From assembly GCA_019614645.1 (NCBI GenBank), contig JABWDB010000001.1, positions 12,999,501 through 13,063,500 on the forward strand: a DNA stretch of 64,000 nucleotides, given 5' to 3'. Position numbers and translations under genes: made by a program. A model generated the notes under the pieces. That model was given only the letters and a program-made list of their open reading frames with translations, had not been told where the DNA came from and ran no database searches. The stretch comes from Stratiolaelaps scimitus. Its lineage: Eukaryota; Arthropoda; Arachnida; Mesostigmata; Laelapidae. The number at the start of each line of letters is the position of its first letter. Position 1 is the stretch's first letter. Shown one piece after another: positions 62,801-64,000 of the stretch.

Positions 62801-64000
62801 GGCGCAACAACAAGCCCAACAGCAACAGGCGGCGCAACAACAAGCCCAACAGCAACAGGCTCAGCAGCAGTCGTCCAGCCACCAGCTGCCCCGGCTCGAC
62901 AGCCAGATGCTGGGCGCACTGGCGGGTGGAGTCAACATAAAGAGTCTGGACATGATGGGCCTTAACACCACCGGCGGCCTAAGCGCCGCCAATCTCGCTG
63001 CGCTCAGCGCCGCCATGAACCTACTGGCAAATCCCGCCCCGAAGCCGGGAAGGAGAGGCAGGAGCAGCAGGCAGGAGAACAAGGATAACGATGATCGTTC
63101 CGCGCAGCTTCGCGCTATGCTCACCGCCACGTTTGCGCAACAAGGCAACCCACTAAAGCAATTCCAGCAGATGCTGTCGCTCCAGACCCCTTCTTCCGAG
63201 GCACTGGCGATGGAGATGTCGAAGAGCGGCATGTCGTCATTGTCGTCGATGGCCGGACTGTCGAATATGGCCAGCGCTAGCGGGGTCACCGCCGCTGGAC
63301 TTAACGCTAGTAGCTCAGCTGCCGTCACCGGCAGTGGCGGCGGCAGCAGTAGCAGTAGTGGCAATAAGGAGGCCAACCAGAAGCAAGCCGCTGCCGAGCA
63401 ATCGGCCTCTATGAAATCGGAGAAACGATCCGCCGATATTCCGCCGCCCGCGCACCAGTCGCATCGCGGCGGGCAGGGTGTATCCGACTCGCTCAATCTC
63501 AGCGGTTCCTCCAAATCGGGCAAGGTGGTCGAGCAGCCACCACAACTAGCGCAGCATCAGCGCCCCGCGTCTGTCGAGTCTTCGGTGGAGTCCGAGTTGT
63601 CTCAGGAGAGGAAGGAGCGTAGTGGCCCAACTTCTGCTTCTGAAGGGACGTCGGCAGCCATTCTCGACCTCAGTTCCGCGAACCCCGTGAAGGACAAGGC
63701 AGATACGGCAGACAAGCGCAGGCAAGGTTCTTCGTCAAAGAAAGGCGGCTTCCGAATTGACGCGTTGGCGCTCAACTTGCAAGCCAAAAAACTTAAGCAA
63801 AGTGGAAGCGGAGGCTCAGGGGACGGCGACGGCGGGCCGCAGGCACCTCCTTCCGGGCAGCACTCATCCGATGAGGGCTTGCTGTCGCAATCGCACGGCC
63901 TCGCGGAGCCCCCGATGTCGCTGCTCGCGCCCAAGGCCCACCAGAAGCATCCGGCCCCAACCGCTAGTGCGGCGGGTAGCCTCGGCAGCCTAGCATCTAG
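44319..64000 (+). CDS. kis: CHD6-9/kismet-family chromodomain helicase, 14 exons, 3' end beyond window
   Basis: This is a nuclear ATP-dependent chromatin remodeller of the CHD subfamily III type (vertebrate CHD6-9, insect kismet). The family binds histone tails through tandem chromodomains and moves nucleosomes with a SNF2 ATPase. I joined coding segments 44319-45687, 46075-46212, 46357-47145, 47342-48244, 48462-48697, 48991-50897, 52488-52698, 52925-53359, 53705-55185, 55468-58930, 59085-59285, 59464-59958, 60375-61181 and 61440-64000. Every junction keeps phase and uses GT/AG, giving about 4,998 residues with no stop. Visible landmarks are chromodomain 1 near residue 1910, a split chromodomain 2 (about 1971-1996 and 2332-2358), ADEMGLGKT at 2429-2437, DEAH at 2542-2545, [11 protein letters not shown] near 2830 and a SANT/SLIDE-like block near 3049-3130. 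The family C-terminal blocks are in exons 11-13. The start ATG has a strong context (gccATGG) and an in-frame TAA at 44283. BRK domains are not in the window. Family identity is very secure; the exact paralogue name is inferred. Confidence 0.94.
45688..46074 (+). other. Intron 1 of kis-like gene, containing a retroposon copy
   Basis: A 387-base phase-1 intron. Positions 45925-46036 are a copy of the short retroposon also found at 12374. The retroposon ends only 38 bases before the exon 2 acceptor and includes an AATAAA hexamer in sense orientation. The remainder shows nothing notable. Confidence 0.85.
45925..46036 (+). mobile_element. Short tRNA-derived retroposon, copy B, within kis-like intron 1
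   Basis: It shares gct-agtctctggct, agaggccgcaggttcga, gacatataagaga and gcagttcctttaataaa with copy A at 12374. The B box is damaged after ggttcga. It lies in the same orientation as the gene and ends 38 bases from the exon 2 acceptor. Confidence 0.68.
46075..46212 (+). CDS. kis: kis-like exon 2
   Basis: A 138-base exon bounded by CTGCAG on the left and GTGGGT on the right, phase 1 in and phase 1 out. It reads [15 protein letters not shown] and continues with [12 protein letters not shown]. The compositional match to exon 1 and the phase-preserving length support it as coding. Being a multiple of three, it could be skipped without a frameshift. A retroposon sits immediately upstream in intron 1. 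Confidence 0.87.
46357..47145 (+). CDS. kis: kis-like exon 3: polyA/polyQ segment with AT-hook-like patch
   Basis: Residues about 503-766. It opens [16 protein letters not shown], includes a polyalanine run, a non-repetitive stretch ([19 protein letters not shown]) that looks helical, then a CAG/CAA-encoded glutamine tract near 46795-46830. It ends with [15 protein letters not shown], an AT-hook-like basic motif that may contact DNA. The donor is AAC|GTAAGT. The helical stretch is the best candidate for a conserved element in this exon. Confidence 0.93.
47342..48244 (+). CDS. kis: kis-like exon 4: polyglutamine region
   Basis: Residues about 766-1067. It continues the basic patch ([12 protein letters not shown]), then is dominated by glutamine with interspersed M, G, P and A. 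The longest pure Q tracts are at about 47402-47450 and 47815-47855. Mixed CAG and CAA codons encode the tracts, which usually limits slippage. Such regions in this family are thought to be activation or condensation-prone disordered segments; that role is inferred here. The donor is GAG|GTAAAT. Confidence 0.92.
48462..48697 (+). CDS. kis: kis-like exon 5
   Basis: Residues about 1067-1145, entering in phase 1 and leaving in phase 0. The first half is Q-rich. The second half is more complex and ends [17 protein letters not shown] before a GTAAGT donor. The intron on its left is short (217 bases) with a TTATTACAG acceptor. No domain is recognised. Confidence 0.9.
48991..50897 (+). CDS. kis: kis-like exon 6: P/G/Q-rich region, AT-hook-like and lysine-rich segments
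   Basis: Residues about 1146-1781. In order: an S/T/E-rich opening, a G/P/Q region with tandem PQPGPQ units (about 49764-49880), basic patches of AT-hook character ([35 protein letters not shown]), an S/T/P/A segment, and a strongly charged [16 protein letters not shown] run near 50650-50800. It ends with [19 protein letters not shown]. Vertebrate CHD7 has a comparable lysine-rich KEPKEPK run in the same relative place, just before the chromodomains. The acceptor is TTTACAG and the donor CAA|GTGAGT. Confidence 0.94.
50898..52487 (+). other. Intron 6 of kis-like gene, 1.6 kb, repeat-rich and GC-rich in part
   Basis: This is by far the longest intron between coding exons; the others are 144-416 bases. 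It holds CAG repeats near 51371-51390, a CCGG-rich palindromic patch at 51484-51496, CT/CTTT and GT runs at 51907-51952, GACA/GATA-type repeats at 52045-52100, and CGG/CTG runs at 52175-52225. Short ORFs here are repeat-derived. Its composition resembles the repeat-rich blocks upstream of the gene, so an internal promoter is possible but unproven. Confidence 0.6.
52488..52698 (+). CDS. kis: kis-like exon 7: basic/acidic linker before the chromodomains
   Basis: Residues about 1781-1851. It reads [18 protein letters not shown], an acidic stretch, then [18 protein letters not shown] followed by [10 protein letters not shown]. The block KRRS-GR-N-RKKY-E-DL lines up with the KRRSSRQVKRKRYTEDLEF block ahead of the CHD7 chromodomains, so it is a conserved family landmark and a probable nuclear localisation signal. 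It is separated from exon 6 by the largest intron in the coding region (1,590 bases). Confidence 0.93.
52925..53359 (+). CDS. kis: kis-like exon 8: chromodomain 1 and start of chromodomain 2
   Basis: Residues about 1852-1996. It carries [17 protein letters not shown], a charged linker, then chromodomain 1 ([20 protein letters not shown], followed by AEEL), and the helix IRRFRQKK. After [18 protein letters not shown], the first strand of chromodomain 2, the exon closes at LKK|GTTTGC in phase 0. Aromatic residues of the methyl-lysine cage type are present (Y and W in YIHCDW). The donor is weaker than the others. An alternative read-through into intron 8 would terminate at about 53516. Confidence 0.94.
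53705..55185 (+). CDS. kis: kis-like exon 9: acidic insert, rest of chromodomain 2, ATPase motif I
   Basis: Residues about 1997-2490. The first ~335 residues are a K/E/D/S/T-rich open stretch unlike any CHD domain. Chromodomain 2 then resumes as [21 protein letters not shown]. The SNF2 ATPase starts with [16 protein letters not shown] and continues through [16 protein letters not shown] (Walker A, K at 2436) to [17 protein letters not shown] and [11 protein letters not shown]. The acceptor is CTTTACAG and the donor TCG|GTGAGT. The insertion inside chromodomain 2 is treated separately in the findings. Confidence 0.94.
55468..58930 (+). CDS. kis: kis-like exon 10: SNF2 ATPase lobes, SANT/SLIDE region, K/E/D tail
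   Basis: Residues about 2490-3644, a single 3.46-kb exon. Conserved motifs in order: [27 protein letters not shown] (motif II), [18 protein letters not shown] (motif III), [20 protein letters not shown], the helicase C lobe [54 protein letters not shown] and [11 protein letters not shown]. These are followed by [14 protein letters not shown] and [17 protein letters not shown]. The SANT/SLIDE-like block is [19 protein letters not shown] through [12 protein letters not shown]. Then come [14 protein letters not shown] and [19 protein letters not shown]. From about 57955 the exon turns into more than 300 residues of K/E/D/N repeats. All ATPase residues expected for activity are present. Confidence 0.96.
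59085..59285 (+). CDS. kis: kis-like exon 11
   Basis: A 201-base phase-0 exon (residues about 3645-3711). It ends [20 protein letters not shown] and then [13 protein letters not shown]. This matches the family block [20 protein letters not shown] that follows the SANT/SLIDE region of CHD7. The acceptor is GATTTGTAG (a TAG acceptor) and the donor ATA|GTAAGT. Confidence 0.93.
59464..59958 (+). CDS. kis: kis-like exon 12: polyalanine segment and conserved R/E-rich block
   Basis: Residues about 3712-3876. It starts [17 protein letters not shown] and runs into a long alanine/threonine low-complexity stretch. It then resumes conserved family sequence: [38 protein letters not shown] and [14 protein letters not shown]. 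The last part corresponds to the KWTRREEADFYRVVSTFGV block of CHD7. The A/T-rich stretch is an insertion relative to vertebrate members. Confidence 0.93.
60375..61181 (+). CDS. kis: kis-like exon 13: conserved WW-CGRHD block, then acidic tail
   Basis: Residues about 3877-4145. It begins [20 protein letters not shown], continues with [11 protein letters not shown], and has [20 protein letters not shown] plus [19 protein letters not shown]. These correspond to [20 protein letters not shown] and its flanks in CHD7. The remaining ~140 residues are K/E/T/D-rich. The donor is TCG|GTGGGT at 61182, chosen because it keeps phase 0 with exon 14; a GTAACA site 4 bases downstream would break the frame. 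Confidence 0.92.
61440..64000 (+). CDS. kis: kis-like exon 14 (open at window edge): KADKAE repeats, conserved block, giant Q/A tract
   Basis: This frame is open from the TTTCAG acceptor at 61439 to the last base, at least 853 codons. Order: [14 protein letters not shown]; an acidic stretch with tandem [12 protein letters not shown] units (about 61620-61890); the conserved segment [20 protein letters not shown] then QGQWP, corresponding to [20 protein letters not shown] in CHD7; and about 180 residues of Q/A-rich repeats (62325-62870). The tail has more normal complexity ([53 protein letters not shown]). No stop is seen, so the C-terminus and any BRK domains lie to the right. Confidence 0.93.
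62325..62870 (+). repeat. Coding CAG/CAA/GCA repeat (Q/A tract)
   Basis: About 180 codons almost entirely Q and A with repeating QQQAAA-type units. CAG and CAA are mixed, with GCA, GCC and GCG for alanine. It produces long spurious frames of poly-L, poly-A/V and poly-S/N on both strands. Confidence 0.93.

Noticed and set aside
62179..62919. 246- and 194-codon minus-strand frames and S/N-rich plus frames
   Set aside because: They arise from the Q/A repeat of exon 14 read in other frames. The true frame runs open through the whole region and carries the conserved block.
1..64000. CRISPR arrays, operons, ribosome binding sites, bacterial promoters
   Set aside because: The spliced gene structure and repeat content show eukaryotic DNA; no regularly spaced repeat-spacer array is present.

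Overview
This window is eukaryotic. It has spliced exons with GT/AG introns, long non-coding flanks crowded with dinucleotide and trinucleotide repeats, a mariner transposon relic and tRNA-derived short interspersed elements. The only gene that can be firmly identified is a very large chromatin remodeller of the CHD6-9/kismet family. Its glutamine-rich character and the class of transposons point to an arthropod. A parasitiform mite or tick would fit, but that placement is an impression and not a demonstrated result.

Layout. Bases 1-44,000 contain no convincing protein-coding gene. They alternate between AT-rich, unremarkable DNA and GC-richer blocks packed with CAG/CTG, CGG and CT/TA/GT repeats (about 1.2-3.3, 9.6-11.8, 28.6-29.5 and 37.1-43.1 kb). 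These blocks look like promoter or 5' leader territory. A degenerate mariner element on the minus strand lies at about 5.1-6.85 kb. It is split by a tRNA-related retroposon flanked by a near-perfect 12-bp target duplication. A second short retroposon family has one copy at 12.4 kb and one in intron 1 of the remodeller gene. A 20-bp perfect hairpin with outer arms lies at 19.8 kb.

From 44,319 to the right edge, the plus strand carries fourteen coding exons whose phases all join without a break, giving about 4,998 residues before the window ends inside exon 14. Exons 1-6 encode a low-complexity G/P/Q/S/A-rich region with AT-hook-like basic patches. Exons 7-8 carry the basic region, chromodomain 1 and the start of chromodomain 2. 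Exon 9 carries a long acidic insertion, the rest of chromodomain 2 and the Walker A motif. Exon 10 carries the remainder of the SNF2 ATPase, the SANT/SLIDE-like region and a long K/E/D tail. Exons 11-13 carry the conserved family C-terminal blocks. Exon 14 carries tandem acidic/basic repeats, another conserved block and a very long Q/A stretch. The BRK domains expected in this family have not appeared by the window end.

The most unusual feature is that chromodomain 2 is split by about 335 residues of open, charged, low-complexity sequence between its first strand and the YYLVKW strand. Other points worth following up are the nested transposon, the retroposon next to the exon 2 acceptor, and the repeat-rich 5' blocks that may hold alternative first exons.
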